Part shown: in pieces, positions 5,575-11,898 of the stretch
How positions within the stretch are numbered: position 1 is the stretch's first letter
Layout: each line of letters begins with the position of its first letter
NCBI GenBank assembly: GCA_016207475.1
Contig: JACQPM010000050.1
Coordinates: forward strand, 1-11,898
From: Methanobacteriota archaeon
GTDB taxonomy: Archaea > Hydrothermarchaeota > Hydrothermarchaeia > Hydrothermarchaeales > JACQPM01
Length of the DNA: 11,898 nt
Direction of reading: 5' to 3'
Translations under genes and position numbers: made by a program
Notes under the pieces: generated by a model
Seen by the model: the letters and a program-made list of their open reading frames with translations, nothing else
Told to the model about the DNA's origin: nothing
Database searches by the model: none

Positions 5575-7370
5575 GAATACCCCTGCTTCTCTCAGCCGTC
5601 TTGGCTCTTCTTCTTGTGGCCATCGGACCTGCCATGGGCCAGGAGGCCTCTTCAGTGACGACAAATCCCGACCCGCAACTCCCATTCGTCCTCAGCGTCA
5701 CCGGGAGTACGATACCCTCCACGTTGGTGCCTGGGAACAACGGCTTCATAAAGCTAACGATCAGCAACTACGGTACGATCCATATAGGGAGCGTCTACAT
5801 CAGCTACGACCCTGTGGAATCCCCCATCAGGATAGGCAGCATCCCTTACGAAGGTAGCAGTAAGGACGTCACGATCACAGAGAACCACATGGGCCCGATA
5901 ATGATCATCCCGGACCTCGCCTACAATGTTACTTACCTGGGGGGGGTCCCGGCCCAGGGGAGTATAGAGCGGATCTTCAGGATCAGCGTCCCCCCCAAGA
6001 CACCCTCCGGCATCTATGCTATCCGGTTCATGGTCTACACAAGCGGGGTGAGGGTGACCGAGAGAACCATAGTCAAATACGTGCTGGTCACGGTAAATGA
6101 ACCGCAGCCGCTGAAGATAGAGACCTCCAGTATGTCCTCTTTCAGGGCCGGCGAGAGGAGCGTGATGAACATTACGCTCAGCAACGAAGGCACTTCCATA
6201 CTGAGGAACCTCGAACTCACATGGCAGTCGCCAGGGGACGAGATCCTGCCCATTGGAACCGACAACAGGATCCGCGTGAAATCCCTCTACCCCGGCGCTC
6301 CTCAGGATACCCCTGTCCGGGTCTATCTCAGCCCCAACATATCCGTCGGCCTCCATCCAATCCACATCACGACCACGTACTACGACGCCTCTGGCATGGT
6401 GCAGACGGTCAACTCCACCCTGGGGATAGCCGTGGGGGGCACTTCGCCCGCCAAGCTATCGATAGACTCCATTCAGCCGGCGTCCTTCCGGGCTGGAGAG
6501 CGGTCAAATGCAGAGATCACCATCTCCAACGCAGGCAGCGAACTGCTGCGGGATATCGTCCTCTCCTGGGAGACCCCCAATAAGGAGATCCTTCCTCTGT
6601 CTTCAGACAACAGGGTTAACATCCCATCAATCGAGCCGTATCAGAAGGTAAAAGTCCCCTTATCTCTGGCTGTAAGCCCCATCGTCGCCCCGGGAATCGT
6701 CCCCTTGCTGATCAGAGTAGCCTATTTCGATGTGAGCGATACGCAGCATGTCGATAACATGACCGTGGGGGTAGCCATAGGCGGGACTACGGACTTCGCC
6801 GTGAGCCTGCAAGATCAGTCTACCCAATCAAGCGGGGTAGCGGGGTTGCAGAGCGCTGGGAATCGGGTCTCCCTCTCCATAGCCAACATCGGCGTGAATC
6901 CGGCGGCTTCCCTAATGGTCAAAATCCCGAAGCAGGCCACCTTTACCACAACAGGCACCTCGGAGGCAAGTCTAGGGAACCTGAACCCCGGGGATTTCAC
7001 GGTGGCCCAATTCCAGATCGTTCCAGCTGCCTCTCAAAGGCCTTCTAATGTGACTGAGGCGGGCAGGGGCCTGCGGTCAGCTAGGACCGAGGGCGACTTG
7101 ATCGTAGAGATCTCATACACAGATACCGACGGAAACAGGAACACTGTGGAGAAGAAGGTATCCTTGAGCCTCAGGCAAGATGATCCGACGACGACCTCAC
7201 GAAGGGGAATAGGTTCCCAGTTCCAAGGGCTCCTGATGTACAGCGCCCTGGGGGTCGTTGGGGTCACCCTTCTATGGACCGCGAGGAGGCGCAAAGAGCG
7301 GCTATTGTCCCTGGGAGGCCTCCTCAAGAGTAAAATAATCGCTAGGCTGCCCAAGCGGGGAAGCCGATGA
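5571..7370 (+). CDS. Large secreted, membrane-anchored surface protein with repeated CARDB-like beta domains
   Basis: This 599-residue protein begins with a signal peptide (hydrophobic 3-19, likely cleavage after AMG at 23) and ends with one transmembrane helix at about 553-570 followed by the stop-transfer sequence ARRRKER and a basic tail. The outside part looks like a chain of four Ig-like beta domains. The two middle ones are clear duplicates, starting at FRAGERS 191-197 and FRAGERS 306-312, 115 residues apart. They share ITLSNEGTSILRNLELTW/ITISNAGSELLRDIVLSW, EILPxxxDNR and AVGGT/AIGGT, and resemble CARDB or COG1361 domains of archaeal envelope proteins. At least six N-glycosylation sequons are present. 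It overlaps both neighbouring genes by 4 bases. It probably forms the outer partner of the MacB-type machine, replacing the periplasmic adaptor used by Gram-negative bacteria; this role is inferred. Confidence 0.85.
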   Translation: MRIPLLLSAVLALLLVAIGPAMGQEASSVTTNPDPQLPFVLSVTGSTIPSTLVPGNNGFIKLTISNYGTIHIGSVYISYDPVESPIRIGSIPYEGSSKDVTITENHMGPIMIIPDLAYNVTYLGGVPAQGSIERIFRISVPPKTPSGIYAIRFMVYTSGVRVTERTIVKYVLVTVNEPQPLKIETSSMSSFRAGERSVMNITLSNEGTSILRNLELTWQSPGDEILPIGTDNRIRVKSLYPGAPQDTPVRVYLSPNISVGLHPIHITTTYYDASGMVQTVNSTLGIAVGGTSPAKLSIDSIQPASFRAGERSNAEITISNAGSELLRDIVLSWETPNKEILPLSSDNRVNIPSIEPYQKVKVPLSLAVSPIVAPGIVPLLIRVAYFDVSDTQHVDNMTVGVAIGGTTDFAVSLQDQSTQSSGVAGLQSAGNRVSLSIANIGVNPAASLMVKIPKQATFTTTGTSEASLGNLNPGDFTVAQFQIVPAASQRPSNVTEAGRGLRSARTEGDLIVEISYTDTDGNRNTVEKKVSLSLRQDDPTTTSRRGIGSQFQGLLMYSALGVVGVTLLWTARRRKERLLSLGGLLKSKIIARLPKRGSR

Positions 7371-8608
7371 GGCTTGAAGACTCCCTGGAACTCTCCATCA
7401 GCAACCTCTCCAATCGGGGCCTGCGGAGCTGGCTCACCGTCCTGGGCATCGCCATAGGGATAGCTGCCGTGGTGGCGATCCTCTCCATCGGCGCCGGGAT
7501 GGAGGCAAATCTCAGCTCCCGCCTGAGCGGCTTTGGTACCGATGTCGTCACCATTACCCCCGGATACAGCGGGAGTTCTCAGCAGGGCTTCCGGTTCGGG
7601 GGCGGCGGAGGAGCGGTAAAATCCGGAAACCTCACCGAGGTGGACGAGGCCTTCCTGAGGCCGGTATTGGGTGTGAAGTACGTGGAGGGGCGGGTCTCTG
7701 GAAGGCGGGATGTAATCTATGTGGATGAGCGCATAACGGCCAGCGTCACGGGGGTCAACCCCCAGATCTGGAGGTACACGACAACTGCCGAGCTGGCGGC
7801 TGGCAGATACCTATCTCCTGGAGACACTTTCGTGGTGGTAGTGGGCGACAGGATAGCCACCAAGACCTTCAAACGCCCCCTGACGCTGGGGAGGCAGCTA
7901 AGGATCGGCAACCAGACCTTCACCGTTGTAGGGATCCTGAAGCCCAGCACGACGAGCTCAGACGACAACGCGATCTTCACGCCCAGGGACGCCGCGAGGA
8001 AGGTGATGACAGAGGTGGGACAAAGGGAGTATTCATCGATCGTCGTCAAGACCACTCCCGATGCGAACGTCTCCAGAGTCTCTGAAGAATTAGAGAAGAG
8101 GATCCTCATCACCCATCACGTCACCTCAGACAAGAAGGACTTCACGGTGAACAGCATGCAGGCCACGGCGGCGAGGTTGACAGATATAATGCAGTCTACC
8201 ACCATATTCCTGGGGGCCATCGCCGCCGTCTCCCTCCTCGTCGGTGGTATAGGGATCGCGAACACCATGTACATGTCGGTACTGGAGAGGACCAGGCAGA
8301 TCGGGATTTTGAAGGCCCTGGGCACAACGAACAGGGAGGTAATGAGGCTCTATCTCATCGAGTCAGGGCTCATGGGGCTGGTGGGGGGGATCCTCGGCGC
8401 TTCCCTGGGGGCGATGATCTCCAGTCTCATCCCCAGGCTGGGGGTCTCTGTCATGGGTATGGGTGGAGGGAGCATGACGACCGTCATAACCCCCAAGTTG
8501 ATAGTTCTCTCGCTCATCTTCTCGATGATCGTCGGGATGTTCTCGGGAGTCTACCCTGCCAAGATGGCCGCAGATCTACAGCCTGTCGAAGCCCTGAGGT
8601 ACGAATGA
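7367..8608 (+). CDS. MacB/FtsX-type ABC transporter permease
   Basis: The 413-residue permease has the standard MacB layout: a cytoplasmic amphipathic start (NLSNRGLRSWLTVLG), TM1 at about 21-43, an extracellular MacB core domain (about 44-275), then TM2 (277-300), TM3 (332-356) and TM4 (376-396). The coupling loop after TM2 reads NTMYMSVLERTRQIGILKAL (299-318), and the C terminus ends LQPVEALRYE, both hallmarks of the family. The outer domain has a glycine-rich insertion (FGGGGG, 77-82), and another glycine-rich loop (GMGGG, 364-368) lies between TM3 and TM4. Together with the ATPase it should form a dimeric machine for exporting peptides, lipids or signals, or for moving the attached surface protein. 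It is the last gene of the operon. Confidence 0.93.
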   Translation: MRLEDSLELSISNLSNRGLRSWLTVLGIAIGIAAVVAILSIGAGMEANLSSRLSGFGTDVVTITPGYSGSSQQGFRFGGGGGAVKSGNLTEVDEAFLRPVLGVKYVEGRVSGRRDVIYVDERITASVTGVNPQIWRYTTTAELAAGRYLSPGDTFVVVVGDRIATKTFKRPLTLGRQLRIGNQTFTVVGILKPSTTSSDDNAIFTPRDAARKVMTEVGQREYSSIVVKTTPDANVSRVSEELEKRILITHHVTSDKKDFTVNSMQATAARLTDIMQSTTIFLGAIAAVSLLVGGIGIANTMYMSVLERTRQIGILKALGTTNREVMRLYLIESGLMGLVGGILGASLGAMISSLIPRLGVSVMGMGGGSMTTVITPKLIVLSLIFSMIVGMFSGVYPAKMAADLQPVEALRYE

Positions 8609-8672
8609 CCGGGAATCAAGGTCCTTATTCTGCCATGGAAATAGTGGGTATAAGCCCGGTTTCGCGCTGGAG

Positions 8673-8684
8673 AATTATAATATT
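8673..8684 (+). promoter_or_regulatory. Distal promoter candidate upstream of mch
   Basis: AATTATAATATT is a strong TATA-like element followed directly by CCTTGTGG (8685-8692). A transcript would start near 8703 and would carry the GC-rich hairpin at 8717-8756 in a leader of about 105 bases before mch, or end as a short RNA. Weaker TATA-like patches lie at 8649-8654 (TATAAG) and 8705-8712 (ACTATAAG). Confidence 0.4.
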
Positions 8685-8716
8685 CCTTGTGGACGTTTAT
8701 CAACACTATAAGGCCA

Positions 8717-8756
8717 GAACCCGCGGACCGAGGCTCCTGCTTCCGCCCGCGGGTTC
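8717..8756 (+). other. GC-rich 10-bp hairpin in the 8609-8807 intergenic region
   Basis: GAACCCGCGG (8717-8726) is perfectly complementary to CCGCGGGTTC (8747-8756), with a 20-base loop. A competing pairing exists between GCGGA (8723-8727) and TCCGC (8742-8746), so two alternative folds are possible. It is followed by a C/T-rich tract (CCCCTCCCCCTCTAC). It is not a tRNA: no acceptor or anticodon arms can be drawn. It may be a structured leader, a small RNA, or a terminator for the exporter operon; the tail is not the U-run usual for terminators. Nothing else recognisable fills this 199-base gap apart from the promoter elements listed separately. Confidence 0.5.
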
Positions 8757-8777
8757 CCCTCCCCCTCTACAGCAAAC

Positions 8778-8785
8778 CTAAAATA
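8778..8785 (+). promoter_or_regulatory. Proximal TATA box of mch
   Basis: CTAAAATA is centred 26 bases before the ATG at 8808, predicting a leaderless mch mRNA. It fixes the start at 8808 rather than the in-frame TTG at 8790. Confidence 0.55.
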
Positions 8786-8807
8786 CCCCTTGTGGGGATT
8801 CCACCTC

Positions 8808-9737
8808 ATGAACCTGAACAGGGCCGCCGTCGCGATCGCTGAGGAGATGGTGGGGAAGAGGGAGGAGCTCAAGGTCGAGGCCCTCGAGCTCAAGAACGGC
8901 ACCACGGTCATAGACTGCGGCCTCAAGGCGCCTGGGGGTTTGGGGGCCGGCCGCCTCTTCGCCCTCGCCTGCATGGGGGGGCTGGCGGAGATAGGCCTGG
9001 GGCTGGAGGATTACGGGGGCATAGAGCTCCTCACAGTGAGGGTGGCCACCGACCACCCCATCATCGCCTGCCTCGCCTCCCAGAAGGCGGGGTGGAGTAT
9101 TAAGGGGGAGAAGTTCTTCGCCCTGGGCTCCGGCCCGGCCCGCATCCTGGCCAGGAAGCCCAAGAAGACCTTCGAGAGGGTGAGGTATACGGAAGTGGCT
9201 GGCAAGGCGGTCATAGCCCTGGAGGTGGCCAAGTATCCAACCGAGGCCGTGGCCGAGGAGATAGCCAGGGAGTGCGGCATCAAGACCGAGGACCTCTATA
9301 TCCTAGTGGCAAGGACGGCGTCGGTGGCAGGTGCTATCCAGGTCTCGGCCAGGGCGGTGGAGACCGCCCTCTACAGGATGGACCACCTGGATTTTGATCT
9401 GGTAGGGGTCAGGGGCGCCGTCGGAACGGCGCCCGTAGCCCCTCTGGTGGGTGACGACGGGAGGATGATGGGCATCACCAACGACATGATCATATACGGA
9501 GGAAAAGTCTACATCTCATCCTCGGCGCCAATGGACCCGGCCCAAATTCCATCCAGCAACTCCAAGGCCTACGGGAAGCCCTTCGCGGAGCTCTTCGAGG
9601 AGGCCGGGCACGACTTCTACAAGATCCCTCCCGAGACCTTCGCCCCCGCCTCCGTCACCATAGAGTCCCCATCGGGCCTCCTGCGGGCCGGCGCATTGAA
9701 CCCCGGAGTCATAAAGAGGTCCATAGGCCTCGGGTGA
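8808..9737 (+). CDS. mch: Methenyltetrahydromethanopterin cyclohydrolase
   Basis: The 309-residue protein matches Mch over its whole length; the family is about 310-325 residues. Recognisable blocks are DCGLKAPGGLGAG (36-48), HPIIACLASQKAGW (83-96), GSGPARILARKP (107-118), ARTASVAGAIQVSARAVETALYRM (168-191), VRGAVGTAPVAP (201-212), ITNDMIIYGGKVY (223-235) and YGKPFAELFEEAGHDFYKI (255-273). It catalyses the reversible, cofactor-free hydrolysis of N5,N10-methenyl-H4MPT to N5-formyl-H4MPT in the cytoplasm, a step of methanogenesis, methane or C1 oxidation, or the archaeal Wood-Ljungdahl branch. Which direction runs here is unknown, as no other C1 gene is in view. It is the first gene of a run with cobA two bases downstream, and is expected to be leaderless with possible control through the CCTTGTGG elements. 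Confidence 0.96.
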   Translation: MNLNRAAVAIAEEMVGKREELKVEALELKNGTTVIDCGLKAPGGLGAGRLFALACMGGLAEIGLGLEDYGGIELLTVRVATDHPIIACLASQKAGWSIKGEKFFALGSGPARILARKPKKTFERVRYTEVAGKAVIALEVAKYPTEAVAEEIARECGIKTEDLYILVARTASVAGAIQVSARAVETALYRMDHLDFDLVGVRGAVGTAPVAPLVGDDGRMMGITNDMIIYGGKVYISSSAPMDPAQIPSSNSKAYGKPFAELFEEAGHDFYKIPPETFAPASVTIESPSGLLRAGALNPGVIKRSIGLG

Positions 9738-9739
9738 TC

Positions 9740-10462
9740 ATGGTGCGGAAGGTCTACCTCGTAGGGGCAGGTCCGGGGGACCCTGGGCTCATAACCGTCA
9801 AGGGCCTGGGCCTGATAGAGCGGGCGGACATCCTGATCTACGACCGCCTCGCCGGCGAGGAGCTCCTGAGCCACGCCAAGCCCGGGGCCGAGCCCATATA
9901 CGTGGGGAAGAGAACCGGGGCCCACGCCTACACCCAGGAGGAGATAAACCGCCTCCTGGTGGAGAAGGCAGCCGAGGGGAAGGTGGTGGTGAGGCTCAAG
10001 GGGGGCGACCCCTTCGTCTTCGGGCGGGGCGGGGAGGAGGCGCGGGTGCTGCGGGAGCACGGGATCGAGTTCGAGGTGGTCCCGGGTGTTACGTCGGCCG
10101 TGGCTGTGCCTGCCCTGGCCAATATACCGGTCACAGACAGGAGGTACGCCAGCAGCTTCACCGTGGTCACCGGGCAGGAGGACCCCACCAAGGGCGCCAG
10201 GCTGGACTACGGGGCCCTGAAGGCCGATACCGTCGTCATCCTCATGGGGATGGGCAACCTGTCTGGCATCATAGAGCAGTTGAAGGGGGCCAGGGGCGAG
10301 GGGACCCCCGCGGCCATCATCGAGAAGGGCGCCACCAGGGAGCAGAGGGTCGTGGTGGGGACCCTGGGGGACATCCTGGAGAGGGGGGCGAGGGAGGGGA
10401 TCGGGCCTCCGGCCATCGTGGTGGTGGGCGAGGTGGTCAGGCTCAGGGAGGAGCTGGGGTAG
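9740..10462 (+). CDS. cobA: Uroporphyrinogen-III C-methyltransferase (SUMT)
   Basis: The 240-residue enzyme carries the SUMT motifs: KVYLVGAGPGDPGLIT (4-19), LKGGDPFVFGRGGEE (86-100), VVPGVTSAVAVPALANIPVT (113-132), FTVVTGQE (140-147), VILMGMGNL (166-174) and EKGATREQRVVVGTL (195-209). It transfers two methyl groups from S-adenosylmethionine to uroporphyrinogen III to give precorrin-2, the branch point to siroheme, cobalamin, coenzyme F430 and archaeal heme. It is a stand-alone methyltransferase without the CysG dehydrogenase/chelatase domain. ATG 9740 starts two bases after the mch stop; a GTG at 9734 overlapping that stop (GTGA) would add two residues and cannot be ruled out. The next gene begins one base after its stop. 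Confidence 0.95.
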   Translation: MVRKVYLVGAGPGDPGLITVKGLGLIERADILIYDRLAGEELLSHAKPGAEPIYVGKRTGAHAYTQEEINRLLVEKAAEGKVVVRLKGGDPFVFGRGGEEARVLREHGIEFEVVPGVTSAVAVPALANIPVTDRRYASSFTVVTGQEDPTKGARLDYGALKADTVVILMGMGNLSGIIEQLKGARGEGTPAAIIEKGATREQRVVVGTLGDILERGAREGIGPPAIVVVGEVVRLREELG

Positions 10463-10463
10463 G

Positions 10464-11585
10464 ATGCTCCTCTGGCTGGTCCTGGGAGCGGCCCTGGCGA
10501 TCTCCGTGGCTGTCTACATCACCCACTACTACTACCGGGACCTCCTCTTCGGCCCCCCCGTGGACTTCGACGAGGACCACTTCATAGAGATAGGCCTCTA
10601 CCCAAACGGCCACCGCGGTGTACTGGTCCTCACCTGCGACGACGTCAATGCCGCCACGGACCCGGGGAAGGTCGACCGCCTCCTGGAGGTAGCCGACAGG
10701 TTCGATACCAAGACCGTCTTCTTCGTCGTCCCCTTCTACAAGGGGAGGTACATGGTCACCAAGGATTCAGGGATAGGCGGGGCCCTCAGGCGCGGGGTCG
10801 AGAGAGGCCACGAAGTGGCCCTCCACGGCCTCACCCACTCCTCCCCAAGGAAGGGCCTCCTATCCTTCCGGAAGGCCAGGGAGCTGGGGGACCTCTCGCA
10901 CAGCGAGCAGAAGAGGAGGATAAAGAAGGGGAAGCGCATCCTCGAGGCCTGCGGCCTCCAGGCGGCTGGCTTCCGGTCCCCGGCCTTTTCGGCGTCCATC
11001 GACACCCTCCGGGTGCTGGACATGGAGGAGTTCCTCTACTCGTCGGACACCCGCATCTACCCCTTCATGCTCATGTCGAACAAGAGGTTCTGCGAGTCCC
11101 TCTACTACCCCTACCACCCCGAGGGCCTCAGCATCCTGGACCTCACCACCAACGGCGACTACTTCTGGGGCTACTCGGCCCTGGGCTCCGAGGACCTCAA
11201 GAGCCTCAAACACCGGTTCGACAGGTTCTACGAGAATCGGGGCAGCTTCGTCCTCCTCTCCCACATAGACCCCATCAACTCTGGGAAGGGGCTCTGGGTC
11301 CTGGAGCAGTTCCTGGAGTACGCCCAGGGGAAGGACCTCTGGAGGCCCACCCTGAAGGCGCTGGCGGAGTGGTGGCTCGCCAGGGAGGTACTATTCGCCA
11401 CCTCGGAGGCCAGGGAGGATACCCTCTACGTCACCCTCGAGAAGGGGTCCGAGTTCCCCCTCAACAACCTCTCCATCAGGCTGAAGCCGAACCTCCTGAT
11501 AAAAAACTATAAGATAATGGACGTGAACCAGGTCCTCCTGAAGGAAGGGAAGCTCTCGGAAGGGACGGTGACCATCAATGTCTAG
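10464..11585 (+). CDS. Membrane-anchored polysaccharide-deacetylase-like (NodB-fold) protein
   Basis: The 373-residue protein has a single N-terminal transmembrane anchor (2-19) and a NodB-type catalytic domain (about 50-300). Expected carbohydrate-esterase-4 motifs are visible: TCDD with Asp59/Asp60 (motif 1), HEVALHGLTHS with metal ligands His121 and His125 (motif 2), GFRSPAFSAS with Arg171 (motif 3), and LLSHID with His267 (motif 5). A C-terminal stretch from about 305 is beta-rich and unlike the usual enzymes. Family members remove N- or O-acetyl groups from polysaccharides, here probably outside the membrane or in glycan or lipid assembly; the substrate is unknown. It starts one base after cobA, with GGGAGGAG at 10447-10454 as a probable ribosome-binding site, and overlaps thrC by 8 bases. 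Confidence 0.83.
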   Translation: MLLWLVLGAALAISVAVYITHYYYRDLLFGPPVDFDEDHFIEIGLYPNGHRGVLVLTCDDVNAATDPGKVDRLLEVADRFDTKTVFFVVPFYKGRYMVTKDSGIGGALRRGVERGHEVALHGLTHSSPRKGLLSFRKARELGDLSHSEQKRRIKKGKRILEACGLQAAGFRSPAFSASIDTLRVLDMEEFLYSSDTRIYPFMLMSNKRFCESLYYPYHPEGLSILDLTTNGDYFWGYSALGSEDLKSLKHRFDRFYENRGSFVLLSHIDPINSGKGLWVLEQFLEYAQGKDLWRPTLKALAEWWLAREVLFATSEAREDTLYVTLEKGSEFPLNNLSIRLKPNLLIKNYKIMDVNQVLLKEGKLSEGTVTINV

Positions 11586-11898
11586 CTTCGCCCTCAGGTG
11601 CATAGGCTGCGGGAAGGAGTACCCACCGGAGGAGATCGTCTTCAAGTGCACCTGCGGGGGGCTCCTGGAGGTCGCCCTGGACCTCGCCACCATGGACGTG
11701 CGGCGGGACGGGTTCCAGGGGAGGATCGGGGTCTGGCGCTACAGGCCCTTCATGCCCGTGGGGGAGAAGGCCAGGATCATAACCCTCCAGGAAGGCGGCA
11801 CGCCTCTCTACAGGGCCGAGCGGCTCGGCGATGCCATAGGGGCGGAGGATATCTATATAAAGAACGAGGGGGCGAACCCCACGGGCTCCTTCAAGGAC
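11578..11898 (+). CDS. thrC: Threonine synthase, N-terminal part
   Basis: The gene starts at ATG 11578 inside the end of the deacetylase-like gene and runs off the window; 107 residues are seen of a protein normally about 350-450 long. It opens with a zinc-ribbon-like element common in archaeal threonine synthases (Cys8-x-x-Cys11 and Cys24-x-Cys26). QEGGTPLYRAERLG (71-84) and IKNEGANPTGSFKD (94-107) follow. Lys106 is the lysine that forms the Schiff base with PLP. The enzyme converts O-phosphohomoserine to threonine and inorganic phosphate. Cysteate synthase and other fold-type II PLP enzymes look similar at this end, so the call rests on the zinc ribbon plus the GGTPL and NPTGSFKD motifs. 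Confidence 0.9.
   Translation, partial: MSSFALRCIGCGKEYPPEEIVFKCTCGGLLEVALDLATMDVRRDGFQGRIGVWRYRPFMPVGEKARIITLQEGGTPLYRAERLGDAIGAEDIYIKNEGANPTGSFKD

Larger units (their letters stand above)
8685..8795 (+). repeat. Direct repeat CCTTGTGG next to both mch TATA boxes
   Basis: CCTTGTGG occurs at 8685-8692 and 8788-8795, 103 bases apart, each time within three bases of the 3' end of a TATA-like element. The interval from TATA box to transcript start is where archaeal repressors often bind. The second copy also lies in a small hairpin (CCCC 8786-8789, GGGG 8794-8797). The repeat could be an operator or the trace of a duplicated promoter. Confidence 0.4.

Noticed and set aside
8717..8760. tRNA gene suggested by GCGGGTTC, which resembles a T arm
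   Set aside because: The bases after TTC do not pair back to form a T stem, and no acceptor, D or anticodon arms can be drawn on either strand.
9734..9739. GTG 9734 as the definite cobA start
   Set aside because: It would overlap the mch stop (GTGA), as seen elsewhere here, but ATG 9740 is two codons later and gives the usual N terminus; the choice is uncertain and has no effect on function.
1..11898. Mobile element, CRISPR array or prophage
   Set aside because: I saw no transposase, integrase, terminal inverted repeats or regularly spaced long repeats on either strand.

Overview
This window is archaeal chromosome. The start codons sit about 23-27 bases downstream of AT-rich TATA boxes (leaderless style), arginine is written mostly AGG and isoleucine often ATA, and there are archaeal gene families: a THUMP/Tan1-type RNA-binding protein, methenyl-tetrahydromethanopterin cyclohydrolase (mch), a membrane-anchored winged-helix protein and a MacB-type exporter partnered with a large surface protein. 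Mch shows a tetrahydromethanopterin C1 pathway. The lineage cannot be fixed from this sequence alone; a GC-rich, uncultured or thermophilic archaeon is a reasonable guess. No rRNA, tRNA, CRISPR array, insertion sequence or integrase is visible.

Layout. (1) Bases 1-488, minus strand: the N-terminal part of a Cys/Met-metabolism PLP enzyme, divergent from a THUMP-domain gene (543-1070); one near-symmetric TATA box lies between them. (2) 1123-1646: a small VOC/glyoxalase-fold protein followed by an uncharacterised 55-residue basic protein. (3) 1697-3791: a tandem-domain dCTP deaminase/dUTPase-superfamily protein coupled to a MetE-like protein that has lost two hallmark active-site residues. (4) 3855-8608: a five-gene membrane block (two-TM winged-helix regulator, bitopic membrane protein, ABC ATPase, large CARDB-like surface protein, MacB/FtsX permease). 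Its last four genes overlap by 4 bases each. Its G+C is visibly lower and its codon use more relaxed than in the flanks. (5) 8609-8807: a 199-base gap with two TATA-like promoters carrying the same 8-base element, and a 10-bp GC-rich hairpin. (6) 8808-11898: mch, cobA (uroporphyrinogen-III methyltransferase), a membrane-anchored polysaccharide-deacetylase-like protein and thrC (threonine synthase, cut by the window end), tightly packed as one operon.

How the genes fit together. Region 6, and perhaps regions 1 and 3, centre on C1, tetrapyrrole/corrinoid and Asp-family amino-acid metabolism (H4MPT C1 carrier, siroheme/corrinoid precursor, threonine, and Cys/Met enzymes). Region 4 is a separate envelope module: an ATP-driven mechanotransmission or export machine with an extracellular multi-domain partner and its own membrane-bound regulator. 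The points most worth pursuing are the divergent MetE-like protein, the regulatory DNA upstream of the exporter operon (four helically phased TTTCA motifs around the TATA box), and the duplicated promoter element with a structured leader upstream of mch.
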